Position numbers and translations under genes: made by a program
NCBI RefSeq assembly: GCF_900107635.1
Contig: NZ_FNRD01000008.1
Span: 1-64,000 of the forward strand
Source: Flavobacterium gillisiae
GTDB taxonomy: Bacteria > Bacteroidota > Bacteroidia > Flavobacteriales > Flavobacteriaceae
Direction: 5' to 3'
DNA length: 64,000 nucleotides
Shown: positions 40,807-49,308 of the stretch, in pieces
How positions within the stretch are numbered: position 1 is the stretch's first letter
How the letters are laid out: the number at the start of each line of letters is the position of its first letter
The notes under the pieces: model-generated
Told to the model about the DNA's origin: nothing
Database searches by the model: none
What the model saw: the letters and a program-made list of their open reading frames with translations, nothing else

Positions 40807-42159
40807 ATGACCACTTTCGAGCAATTCAATCTTCCAAAATCAGTCCAAAAAGCAATAGACGATTTAGGATTTACTACCCCTACTCCTATTCAGGAAAAAA
40901 CTTTTTCTGTGATAATGTCAGGTCGTGATATGATGGGAATTGCCCAAACAGGAACTGGTAAAACATTTGCCTATTTATTGCCCTTATTAAAATTATACAA
41001 ATTCCTTCCTGGACATACTCCAAAAATAGTAATCCTTGTCCCTACGCGTGAACTTGTAGTTCAAGTAGTAGAGGAAGTGGAAAAATTGACCAAATATATG
41101 TCAGTCCGTACCGTTGGTATTTTTGGTGGTGTGAACATCAATACCCAAAAAACAACGATATACCAAGGTTGCGACATTCTTGTAGGAACACCTGGAAGAA
41201 TAATGGATTTAACATTAGACAATGTGATCCGTTTTGAAGAAATGCAAAAACTAGTTATTGATGAGTTTGACGAAATGTTGAATTTAGGGTTTCGTACTCA
41301 GTTGACTGCTATTTTGGCAATGATGCCTAAAAAACGTCAAAACATCTTGTTTTCTGCGACTATGACGGATGAAGTAGATGCTATTTTAAATGACTATTTT
41401 GATTATCCGCAAGAGGTTACTCTTTCGGCTTCTGGAACACCATTGGAAAACATTAAACAAGTCGCTTACAATGCAACAAATTTTAATACGAAAGTAAATC
41501 TATTGAAACACTTGTTACAAGAAAATGAAGACATGAGTCGTGTTTTAATTTTCGTAAATAACAAGAAAATTTCAGATATGCTTCACGTTCGTATCGATGA
41601 AGATTTTGCAGATCAATTTGGAGTAATTCACTCTAATAAATCACAAAATTACCGTTTGAGTACGATGGCTTCTTTCCAAGAAGGAAATCTACGCGGACTT
41701 ATTACTACAGATATTATGGCTAGGGGTTTAGATATTTCTAATATTACCCATGTTATCAACTTTGAGATGCCAGCGATGCCAGAATTATACATGCACCGTA
41801 TAGGTAGAACTGGACGTGCAGATAAAACTGGAAAAGCAATTAGTTTTATTGCCCCTAGAGAAGAAGAAGCAAAAGTGGAAATTGAAGTCTTAATGAACAT
41901 GGAATTACCTATTGAAGCGTTTCCTGAAGAGGTGGAAGTTTCAGCAAAGTTAATTGAACCAGAAAAAGAGAGACAAGTCGTTAAGTTCTTAATGAAAAAG
42001 AAAACACTTGACGGAGATGGGGCCTTTCAAGAAAAAAGTAAAAAGAATAAGAAAGTCAATTTGGGAGGACCTGGTGTCACCAAGAAAAAAACGCATGGAT
42101 CTGTCAATCGTAACATGTTAAAAACAAGAGACAAGAAAAGAAAAGACAAAAACAAATAG
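40807..42159 (+). CDS. DEAD-box RNA helicase
   Basis: The 450-residue product has the motif series of the family: Q motif FTTPTPIQEK, motif I AQTGTGKT, PTRELVVQV, GTPGRIMD, motif II DEFD (a variant of DEAD), motif III SAT, ARGLDISNITHVINFEMP and motif VI HRIGRTGRA. A basic C-terminal tail (KKKTHGSVNRNMLKTRDKKRKDKNK) could bind RNA. It should unwind short RNA duplexes in ribosome assembly or cold adaptation. It is monocistronic with a terminator at 42201. Confidence 0.93.
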   Translation: MTTFEQFNLPKSVQKAIDDLGFTTPTPIQEKTFSVIMSGRDMMGIAQTGTGKTFAYLLPLLKLYKFLPGHTPKIVILVPTRELVVQVVEEVEKLTKYMSVRTVGIFGGVNINTQKTTIYQGCDILVGTPGRIMDLTLDNVIRFEEMQKLVIDEFDEMLNLGFRTQLTAILAMMPKKRQNILFSATMTDEVDAILNDYFDYPQEVTLSASGTPLENIKQVAYNATNFNTKVNLLKHLLQENEDMSRVLIFVNNKKISDMLHVRIDEDFADQFGVIHSNKSQNYRLSTMASFQEGNLRGLITTDIMARGLDISNITHVINFEMPAMPELYMHRIGRTGRADKTGKAISFIAPREEEAKVEIEVLMNMELPIEAFPEEVEVSAKLIEPEKERQVVKFLMKKKTLDGDGAFQEKSKKNKKVNLGGPGVTKKKTHGSVNRNMLKTRDKKRKDKNK

Positions 42160-42200
42160 GACTTTTGAAAGTCCATAAGTCGAAAGACTAAAAATAAAAA

Positions 42201-42240
42201 AAAGGCTAGAAATGATTTTCATTTCTAGCCTTTTTTTTAT
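42201..42240. terminator. Bidirectional terminator between helicase and lactonase genes
   Basis: Perfect 15-bp arms AAAGGCTAGAAATGA and TCATTTCTAGCCTTT enclose TTT, with A-runs before and T-runs behind. Confidence 0.88.
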
Positions 42241-42272
42241 AAGCTAACACAAATTATTATGGAGATTGAATT

Positions 42273-43388
42273 CTAATTATTAGCAGTAAAAACCAAACAT
42301 ACCGGAGCACACAACTCTATTTTTTTTCCAGTATCCGTTAGTTTTCCCGTAATAGTATCTCTTTTAAATATAACAATGTCATTCGAATATTGATGTGCTA
42401 CTAAAAGAAATTTACCAGTTGGATCAATTGCAAAACTTCTTGGGCCTTTACCTAAAGTACCTGTTTGTCCTTGAGATTCTAATTTTCCGTTTTTTAATAT
42501 TCTAAAAGTTGAAATAGTATTGGCTTCCCCACGGTTTGTTGCATATAAAAATTTTCCGTCAGGCGAAATATCTATCGCAGCTCCAGTGAAACTTCCTTTA
42601 AAATCTTTGACTAAAATAGTAGTTTGATCCACTTTTTTCAACTTTCCTTTCGAATAACAAAAGACCGTCAAACCTCCAGTAAGTTCTTGTAATAGATAAA
42701 CATACTTCCCATTTTTACTAAAAGTTAAATGTCTTGGACCACTTCCTGCTTCTACAGCAAAGCTATCTTTTACTTTTAACGCAGCTGCACTTGCATTTGG
42801 ATTGTACTCATACGAATACACCTTGTCATTCCCTAAATCATTCGATAAAACAAACTTTTTGTCTGGAGAAAATTGAACCATATGAACGTGCGGTCCTTCC
42901 TGTCTACTAACGTTACTTCCTTTACCGTAGTGTTGAACCACTTGTTTTGCTTCGCCAATACTTCCGTCGCTATTTTTACCAAAAACTCCAATGTTTCCGC
43001 CAGAATAATTAGCTACAATTACATTTTTATCATCATTAATAATATAACAAGGATCTGCTCCCATAGACTTCTGTGAATTTACAAAATCTAATTTACCACT
43101 ACTTGGCGTATACCCAAAAGAGCTTACTTTACTTTCCTTACCATTTTCATTTACAGAATATACAAACTTATTATCTGCAGAAACAGTCAAATAACTTGGA
43201 TTTACAGTGTTTTCAGAAGTGTTTTTAAAGTTGAAATCACCCGTAATTACATCAAAATCATAAACATAAATCCCTTTGCTTTCACATCCCTTTGTATAAG
43301 TACCTATAACCAAATTGAACTTATTGTCTTGTGCTTGAATACTGCAGCACATTAAAGCTAACAGAAGTGTAGTAATTTGTTTTTTCAT
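42273..43388 (-). CDS. Lactonase family beta-propeller protein
   Basis: The 371-residue product has a signal peptide (ending SIQAQ) and the seven-bladed propeller of the lactonase family: GTYTKGCESKGIYVYDF, HMVQFSPDKKFVLSNDLGNDKVYSY, GSGPRHLTFSKNGKYVYLL and DPTGKFLLVAHQYSNDIVIF. It is similar to 6-phosphogluconolactonase of the YbhE type, though an exported form more likely acts on other lactones or sugars in the periplasm. The substrate is unknown. Confidence 0.88.
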   Translation of the reverse strand: MKKQITTLLLALMCCSIQAQDNKFNLVIGTYTKGCESKGIYVYDFDVITGDFNFKNTSENTVNPSYLTVSADNKFVYSVNENGKESKVSSFGYTPSSGKLDFVNSQKSMGADPCYIINDDKNVIVANYSGGNIGVFGKNSDGSIGEAKQVVQHYGKGSNVSRQEGPHVHMVQFSPDKKFVLSNDLGNDKVYSYEYNPNASAAALKVKDSFAVEAGSGPRHLTFSKNGKYVYLLQELTGGLTVFCYSKGKLKKVDQTTILVKDFKGSFTGAAIDISPDGKFLYATNRGEANTISTFRILKNGKLESQGQTGTLGKGPRSFAIDPTGKFLLVAHQYSNDIVIFKRDTITGKLTDTGKKIELCAPVCLVFTANN

Positions 43389-43556
43389 TTTCGTGAATTA
43401 TATTTAAAAGCTAAAATACATAATATATCGCAGTCTGTTTACAGCTGTTAAAGAATATAAAGTTCATTAAAATTTGATTTGTTATAAATAGAAAAGAAAA
43501 TTGAGTCTGCAATAAAAAATTTAAACATTAGCGTCTTACAACTGTTAACAAATTTG

Positions 43557-43564
43557 TATTTTTG
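43557..43564 (+). promoter_or_regulatory. -7 box of the BatA-type gene
   Basis: A perfect TATTTTTG lies 50 nt before ATG 43615. Confidence 0.5.
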
Positions 43565-43614
43565 GTTGCAACTTCATTGAGAATTTAATCCAATGCAGTA
43601 AACTCGACGTAAGA

Positions 43615-45543
43615 ATGCATTTTAAACATCCTGAAATTTTATACTTTCTCTTCCTTTTGATCGTACCAATTTTGGTTCATTTATTTCAATTTCGCCGTTT
43701 TAAAAAAGAATACTTCACTAATGTTCGATTCCTATCAGCGCTATCTGTTCAAACCAGAAAAAGCTCTAAAATAAAAAAATGGCTACTTCTTAGTTGCCGA
43801 CTATTATTGCTAACCTGTATAGTCGTCGCTTTTGCCCAACCTTTTTTTGAAGCAAAAGACAAAGAGAATGCAACAAATGAAATGTATATTATTTTAGACA
43901 ATTCATTTAGTATGCAGGCCAAGGGAAAAAAAGGAGAATTATTAAAACGGGCCGTTCAGGAATTACTTGAAGACACTCCAGAAAACACTACCTTTTCTTT
44001 GTTGACGAATTCTGAAATTTTTTGGGACACCGATATTAAATCAATTCGGAGTTCTCTACAAAATCTGAAATACAGTGCCTCACCCTTTCAGTTGGATCCA
44101 ATTATGGCTAAAATAAAAGCACATAAATCTGCATTTAAAAAAGACATCATTATTATTACAGATGCAGTTGGTCTAACTGAAAAACAACTTAAAAACAGGG
44201 ATAAAAATGATGTCCCTTATTTTATAATACCAAAAGCAGAACAAAAAAATAATACTTCGATAGATAGCGTTTACATTAATGAAATATCAGATGATTTCTA
44301 TGATATATCGGTTGAATTATCACATTATGGGACTGATTTTAAAGCGGTACCAATTGCAGTTTACAATCAAAACAAGCTAGTTGCAAAAACCGCAGTCAAC
44401 TTTGAAACTAAAAAGAAGAGCATTAATTTCACTATTCCAAAACAACCCTTTCACGGTTATGTTACTATTACTGATAATGGTCTTACCTACGATAATACTT
44501 TATATTTCACTATTTCGAAAATAAAAAAAACCAGTATCATTAGCATTGGTGAACCCGAAAAAAGTAACTTCCTAAGTCGGATTTATACTGAAAATGAATT
44601 CAATTTTGTTAATGCGACTATTCGCTCATTAGATTACAATAACATTGAAAAACAAGATGTAATTATATTAAATGAACTCGATGATATTCCGCAAGCTTTG
44701 CAAACTACTTTACGTTCTTTTGTGGAAAAGGGCGGTAGTCTTGTCGTTATCCCTTCAGATAAAGATACAGCAGCAAACCTGAACCAGTTTCTAGGAAATT
44801 TTGGAGCCATCCAATTTAAATTTTTTGAAAATGTCGAGAAATTAATCACTAAAATCAATTTCAATCACCCGTTGTTTAAAGCTGTTTTTGAAAACAGAAT
44901 TACTAATTTCCAATATCCGAAAACAAACGGTTCCTTTACAATATCAAATACAAATCCGGCAGCACTATATAATGACGATCAAAGTACCTTCTTAACTGCA
45001 TTACCAAATGCACTTTCTACCGTGTATGTTTTTTCGGCTCCAATAAATACTGCAAATTCAAATTTCCAACAGTCTCCTCTTATCGTTCCCACTTTTTATA
45101 AAATGGCAATGAACAACCAGCCAAAAGGTATCAACGCATTTACTATTGGAGATTCAAATCCATTTTTGGTTGATGTTGCACTATCGAAAGATGCGGTCTT
45201 AAGCGTTACTAATTCAACTGAAAGTTTTATACCCGTGCAACGAATCATCAATGATAAGGTAAAATTAACGTTTAATGATTATCCAGAAGAAGCCGGTAAT
45301 TACGGAATCTACAACCAAAAAGAACTTTTGGAAAACATTAGTTTTAATTACGACAGAAGAGAAAGCGATCTTAGCGCAGTCTATGAAAACGTACTTTCTG
45401 AGTATAAAGTAATTGATTCAGTAGCAAATGTATTTGATACTTTACAAACCAACCGATTGGACAATCAAATTTGGAAATGGTTTGTTATCTTTGCATTGCT
45501 ATTTCTAGTCACTGAAATGGCAATCATACGATTTATGAAATAA
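43615..45543 (+). CDS. BatA-type membrane protein with VWA-like domain
   Basis: The 642-residue product starts with the BatA N-terminal segment (HFKHPEILYFLFLLIVPILVHLFQFRRFKKEYFTNVRFL, TIGR02226). A second membrane helix lies at about 57-77. The following domain begins MYIILDNSFSMQAKGKKGEL, a DxSxS-type von Willebrand A site. A long extracytoplasmic region follows, with a terminal membrane helix (FVIFALLFLVTEMAIIRF). In Bacteroidetes such proteins are common, mostly without known role. No other bat genes are adjacent. Confidence 0.88.
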   Translation: MHFKHPEILYFLFLLIVPILVHLFQFRRFKKEYFTNVRFLSALSVQTRKSSKIKKWLLLSCRLLLLTCIVVAFAQPFFEAKDKENATNEMYIILDNSFSMQAKGKKGELLKRAVQELLEDTPENTTFSLLTNSEIFWDTDIKSIRSSLQNLKYSASPFQLDPIMAKIKAHKSAFKKDIIIITDAVGLTEKQLKNRDKNDVPYFIIPKAEQKNNTSIDSVYINEISDDFYDISVELSHYGTDFKAVPIAVYNQNKLVAKTAVNFETKKKSINFTIPKQPFHGYVTITDNGLTYDNTLYFTISKIKKTSIISIGEPEKSNFLSRIYTENEFNFVNATIRSLDYNNIEKQDVIILNELDDIPQALQTTLRSFVEKGGSLVVIPSDKDTAANLNQFLGNFGAIQFKFFENVEKLITKINFNHPLFKAVFENRITNFQYPKTNGSFTISNTNPAALYNDDQSTFLTALPNALSTVYVFSAPINTANSNFQQSPLIVPTFYKMAMNNQPKGINAFTIGDSNPFLVDVALSKDAVLSVTNSTESFIPVQRIINDKVKLTFNDYPEEAGNYGIYNQKELLENISFNYDRRESDLSAVYENVLSEYKVIDSVANVFDTLQTNRLDNQIWKWFVIFALLFLVTEMAIIRFMK

Positions 45544-45589
45544 ATTATTTGTTTTTAGAATCTAGAATTAAAAAAAACAGTCTCTATAT

Positions 45590-46843
45590 ATGAAATTTAT
45601 CCTCCGAAGCGCCAAAATTATCGATTCAAACAGTGCTTTTCACAATCAGACAGTAGATATTTTAGTGGTAGATGGTATTATAAAAAAAATAGCTACTTCC
45701 CTTCCAAATACAGATAAAACCGAAGAAGTAAAACTCGATAATCTCCATGTATCACAAGGATGGTTTGACAGTAGCGTTTCACTTGGCGAACCGGGTTATG
45801 AAGATAGAGAAACCATTGCTAATGGATTAAGTGTTGCCGCAAAAAGTGGCTTTACCGCTATCGCTTTGCAACCCAACTCCTTCCCTATCATAGACAATCA
45901 ATCTCAAGTTAACTTTGTTCAAAATAAAGCTACCGGAAGTGCTACACAGCTTTTCCCTATTGGCGCTTTGACAAAAGGAAGTGAAGGAAAAGATATGGCG
46001 GAACTATTTGATATGACTAACTGTGGAGCAGTTGCCTTTGGAGATTATAATAAAAGCCAAGACAATGCTAATTTGCTGAAAATTGCCTTACAATATGTTC
46101 AGGATTTTGACGGATTAGTGATCGCGTTTCCACAAGACGAAAAAATAAAAGGTCAAGGTGTAGTTAACGAAGGTATCGTTTCCACTCGACTAGGCTTAAA
46201 AGGAATTCCGAATCTGGCCGAAGAATTGCAAATTGCTAGAAATTTATTTTTATTAGAATACACTGGAGGTAAGTTGCACATCCCAACTGTTTCTACTGCA
46301 AAATCAGTTCAATTAATTAAAGATGCCAAATCAAAAGGACTTCAGGTTAGCTGTAGTGTCACAGTACATCATTTAGTTATGACGGATGAAAAACTGGAAG
46401 GTTTTGATACACGATTTAAAGTTTCGCCTCCACTACGTACAGAAAAAGACCGAAAAGCATTGCTCAAAGGAGTATTGGACAATACCATAGATATGATCAC
46501 ATCAGACCATAATCCTATGGATATTGAACATAAAAAAATGGAGTTTGATATGGCCAAAAATGGAACTATCGGATTAGAAAGTGCCTTTGGCGCTCTAATG
46601 ACTGTTTTACCACTAGAAAAAGTAGTAGAAAAATTGACTTCAGGAAAAACATTTTTTAGTATCGAAAGTCAACCTATTGCGGAAGGAGCCAAAGCGAATA
46701 TGAGTTTATTCACTCCAGAGGGAAAAGGTATTTTCTCTAAAGCCGCCATCTTATCAAAATCTAAAAACTCCGCATTTCTGGGAACAGAAACAAAAGGAAA
46801 AGTGTACGGAATCGTAAACCAAGGAAAATTAATATTAGCATAA
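45590..46843 (+). CDS. Dihydroorotase homologue lacking metal ligands
   Basis: The 417-residue product is collinear with dihydroorotases (VTVHHLVMTDEKL, then SDHNPMD near the C-terminus). At the metal-binding HxH of the active enzyme, usually in DxHVHLREPG, it reads DSSVSLGEPGY (60-70): both His are Ser and the substrate-binding Arg is Gly. It should not bind the binuclear zinc site in the usual way. In some bacteria an inactive DHOase-like protein serves as a structural partner of aspartate transcarbamoylase (PyrB), a possible role here. The next gene (46853) follows after 9 nt. Confidence 0.85.
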   Translation: MKFILRSAKIIDSNSAFHNQTVDILVVDGIIKKIATSLPNTDKTEEVKLDNLHVSQGWFDSSVSLGEPGYEDRETIANGLSVAAKSGFTAIALQPNSFPIIDNQSQVNFVQNKATGSATQLFPIGALTKGSEGKDMAELFDMTNCGAVAFGDYNKSQDNANLLKIALQYVQDFDGLVIAFPQDEKIKGQGVVNEGIVSTRLGLKGIPNLAEELQIARNLFLLEYTGGKLHIPTVSTAKSVQLIKDAKSKGLQVSCSVTVHHLVMTDEKLEGFDTRFKVSPPLRTEKDRKALLKGVLDNTIDMITSDHNPMDIEHKKMEFDMAKNGTIGLESAFGALMTVLPLEKVVEKLTSGKTFFSIESQPIAEGAKANMSLFTPEGKGIFSKAAILSKSKNSAFLGTETKGKVYGIVNQGKLILA

Positions 46844-46852
46844 TCATACAAT

Positions 46853-47179
46853 ATGAATAATACCATTGAAAAAGGAAAAACGGCAGCGATTACCAGCTAT
46901 ATTTTAGGTATTGGCGTTTTTATCGCGATGTCCATGAACTCCGAAGATAAAAATACATTTGCTTCATTTCATATCCGTCAAGGACTAGGAATAACGCTTA
47001 CTTTTATCTCACTAGGATTAATTATTAGTAATTTTGACAGCCTACTTATATCCGCTCCAATGTGGATTTTCGTTTCAGTATTGTGGTCATATGGTATCTT
47101 TAGCGCAATAAAAGGAGAAACAAAACCGATGCCTTTATTGGGAGCATTATTCCAAAAATGGTTTTCAAGTATTTCCTAA
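46853..47179 (+). CDS. DUF4870-like membrane protein
   Basis: The 108-residue product has three hydrophobic segments (about 13-28, 46-63, 68-87) and the signature HIRQGLGITLTF, which fits the Tic20-like DUF4870 group. It lies 9 nt after the dihydroorotase-like gene and should share its transcript. The hydrolase at 47255 follows. The role is unknown. Confidence 0.8.
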   Translation: MNNTIEKGKTAAITSYILGIGVFIAMSMNSEDKNTFASFHIRQGLGITLTFISLGLIISNFDSLLISAPMWIFVSVLWSYGIFSAIKGETKPMPLLGALFQKWFSSIS

Positions 47180-47204
47180 ATATTAATTTCAAAAATTATT
47201 CAAT

Positions 47205-47231
47205 TATGTCAAAATTTAGAACTTTGACATA
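47205..47231. promoter_or_regulatory. Perfect inverted repeat before the hydrolase gene
   Basis: Nine-base arms TATGTCAAA (47205-47213) and TTTGACATA (47223-47231) enclose 9 bases. There is no T-run, so an operator is more likely than a terminator. The hydrolase gene begins 24 nt later. Confidence 0.45.
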
Positions 47232-47254
47232 GATTTTTAAAAATCATAAACAAA

Positions 47255-47893
47255 ATGAATTCATCTTTACAATATCTCATTAGAGAACCAAAAATAAAAC
47301 TAGATAAAAACCCACTTTTACTTTTACTTCACGGATACGGCAGCAATGCCGAAGATTTATTTTCATTTGCAGATGAACTTCCTGATGAGTATTATGTAAT
47401 ATCTGCACAAGCACCTTATGATCTCCAATATGGAAGTTATGCTTGGTATGCCATCAATTTTGATGCAGACCAAAATAAATTTTCAGACAACGAACAAGCA
47501 AAATCTTCTAGAGATTTAATTGCTGGTTTCATCGATGAATTAATTCTTAATTATCCGATTGATCCGAAAGCAGTTTCCTTGCTTGGCTTCAGCCAAGGAG
47601 CGATATTGAGTTACGCGATTGCATTATCACATCCAGAAAAGATCAATAAAGTAATTGCTTTAAGCGGCTATGTAAATGACGAGATTTTTGAAGAAAATTA
47701 TCGAAATAACGATTTGTCAAAACTAAAGATATTTGCTTCTCATGGTGTCGTTGACCAAGTAATCCCGGTAACATGGGCAAGAAAAACAAAGCCTTTTTTA
47801 GACGCATTAGGAATCAATTCTATATACAAAGAATACCCAATTGGACACGGAATATCACCTCAGATATTTACAGATTTTAAAAATTGGTTGTAA
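47255..47893 (+). CDS. Phospholipase/carboxylesterase-type alpha/beta hydrolase
   Basis: The 212-residue product fits the small serine carboxylesterase family: LLLLHGYGSNAEDLF, the nucleophile elbow GFSQGA, the acid region HGVVDQVIPV and the catalytic His in PIGHGI. The catalytic triad can thus be assigned. It has no signal peptide and acts in the cytoplasm on short acyl esters or thioesters. A terminator follows. Confidence 0.9.
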   Translation: MNSSLQYLIREPKIKLDKNPLLLLLHGYGSNAEDLFSFADELPDEYYVISAQAPYDLQYGSYAWYAINFDADQNKFSDNEQAKSSRDLIAGFIDELILNYPIDPKAVSLLGFSQGAILSYAIALSHPEKINKVIALSGYVNDEIFEENYRNNDLSKLKIFASHGVVDQVIPVTWARKTKPFLDALGINSIYKEYPIGHGISPQIFTDFKNWL

Positions 47894-47901
47894 AATAAAG
47901 C

Positions 47902-47936
47902 AAAAAAAAGGTTCCGAAATCGGAACCTTTTTTTTT
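47902..47936. terminator. Bidirectional terminator
   Basis: Perfect 16-bp arms AAAAAAAAGGTTCCGA and TCGGAACCTTTTTTTT enclose AA. It can serve the plus-strand hydrolase and the minus-strand gene at 47935. Confidence 0.88.
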
Positions 47937-48435
47937 ATTTCTGATACAATAGGGTTTGATTTACTTCAAAAGAAATGCTTTCATCACTATTTACAAAATA
48001 TTTAAGAAGCACTTCTCCCCAAATTTCTCCATCACTATAATCAGCAATTATCCATCTGTGATTTAGAATTTTTACTTTATTGATGATGAATTTATTAGCC
48101 CCTATTTGATCTTGACCTACATAAGGATTCCCTTTGGGATTTGAATTATAATCCAATAATTTCTCCGTTACATAAGGAATTAACTCTTCATACTTAATCA
48201 TTTTTTCCGCATCATCGGAGTCAAAATAATTTTGAGCATTTTCATTTTTTTCTAAAGAAAAATAATTAGCATCAGTCAACTTAGCTGTAACTGAAGTCAA
48301 ACTATCTTTTAATTTTTTAGTTGTTTTTTCATATCTGTTTTGTTCAAAAGCGACCTCGCTACTGTAAAAACTATAGGTAAAAACATTCATAAGAACCAGT
48401 ATTATAAAGGCATAGAGCAGAAACGATTTTTTCAT
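47935..48435 (-). CDS. Membrane-anchored unknown protein, 166 aa
   Basis: The 166-residue product has one N-terminal membrane helix (about 6-24, LLYAFIILVLMNVFTYSFY), a coiled-coil-like segment (FEQNRYEKTTKKLKDSLTSVTAKL) and a soluble C-terminal domain with a Tyr/Trp-rich strand region (HRWIIADYSDGEIWGEVLLKYF). The orientation would place the domain outside the cytoplasm. It lies 12 nt after the metallo-hydrolase gene on the same strand. No family is recognised. Confidence 0.8.
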   Translation of the reverse strand: MKKSFLLYAFIILVLMNVFTYSFYSSEVAFEQNRYEKTTKKLKDSLTSVTAKLTDANYFSLEKNENAQNYFDSDDAEKMIKYEELIPYVTEKLLDYNSNPKGNPYVGQDQIGANKFIINKVKILNHRWIIADYSDGEIWGEVLLKYFVNSDESISFEVNQTLLYQK

Positions 48436-48447
48436 TTTAATTATTTA

Positions 48448-49212
48448 TTATAGTGTAATTTCTAAATTATCATAAGCAAGGAAAACATTTTCAGGCAACT
48501 TTTTTTGTACCTCTTCATGAAAACCAAAGACATGACTAATATGTGTTAAATATGTTTTTTCAGGTTTTAGTAGCGCAATTAAATCCAAGGCTTCTTCTAG
48601 GTTTAAATGGGAGAAGTGCTGTTCTTCCCTTAATGCATTTATTACTAATACTTTTAAACCTTTAAGCTTATGAATTTCACTTTCATCTATTGTTTTTACA
48701 TCTGTAAGATAAGCAAAATCATCAATTCTATAGCCAAAAACTTGTAAATCACCATGCATTACATTTACGGGAATCGCAACTTTGCTTCCTATTTGAAAAG
48801 GCTCATTATTGACAACAGCAATTGTTTTTACCGAAGGTGCACCCGGATATCGATTTTCAGTTCTAAAAATATAATCAAAACGTTCTTTAAGGTTATTAAT
48901 CACCCGATGATGGGCATAAATAGGAATCTCTCCCTGTTTAAAATTAAACGGACGAATATCATCTAAACCGGAAGTATGGTCTGCATGTTCATGAGTAAAT
49001 AGGATTCCATCTACTTTTTGACAATTAGACGCCAACATTTGCTGTCTAAAATCAGGACCGCAATCGATAACGTAGGAATGTTCATCCCAACTAATCCAAA
49101 CCGAAACACGTAGCCTTTTGTCCTTAAAATCAATGCTTTTGCATACAGGATGATTACTCCCAATGACAGGAATTCCTTGTGATGTCCCAGTGCCTAAAAA
49201 ATATACTTTCAA
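48448..49212 (-). CDS. MBL-fold metallo-hydrolase (PhnP-like)
   Basis: The 254-residue product has the metal-binding series FTHEHADHTSGLDD, a later His in NVMHGD, Asp in YLTDVKTI and the terminal His in YLTHISHVFG. The start KVYFLGTGTSQGIPVIG is typical for the PhnP / RNase Z-like group. It is likely a cytoplasmic phosphodiesterase on cyclic phosphates or a similar small substrate. The exact substrate is open. It is the first gene of a two-gene unit with 47935. Confidence 0.88.
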   Translation of the reverse strand: MKVYFLGTGTSQGIPVIGSNHPVCKSIDFKDKRLRVSVWISWDEHSYVIDCGPDFRQQMLASNCQKVDGILFTHEHADHTSGLDDIRPFNFKQGEIPIYAHHRVINNLKERFDYIFRTENRYPGAPSVKTIAVVNNEPFQIGSKVAIPVNVMHGDLQVFGYRIDDFAYLTDVKTIDESEIHKLKGLKVLVINALREEQHFSHLNLEEALDLIALLKPEKTYLTHISHVFGFHEEVQKKLPENVFLAYDNLEITL

Positions 49213-49273
49213 TTGCTCTTTAATTTTTTTACAAAAATAGGATTAATTCTCTTTCATTAGAAACCTATTTAAC

Positions 49274-49281
49274 TAACTTTG
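49274..49281 (+). promoter_or_regulatory. -7 box of the 49309 gene
   Basis: A perfect TAACTTTG lies 27 nt before the ATG at 49309. No clear -33 element is seen. Confidence 0.5.
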
Positions 49282-49308
49282 TATCATATTAGCCATATTT
49301 AAAATATA

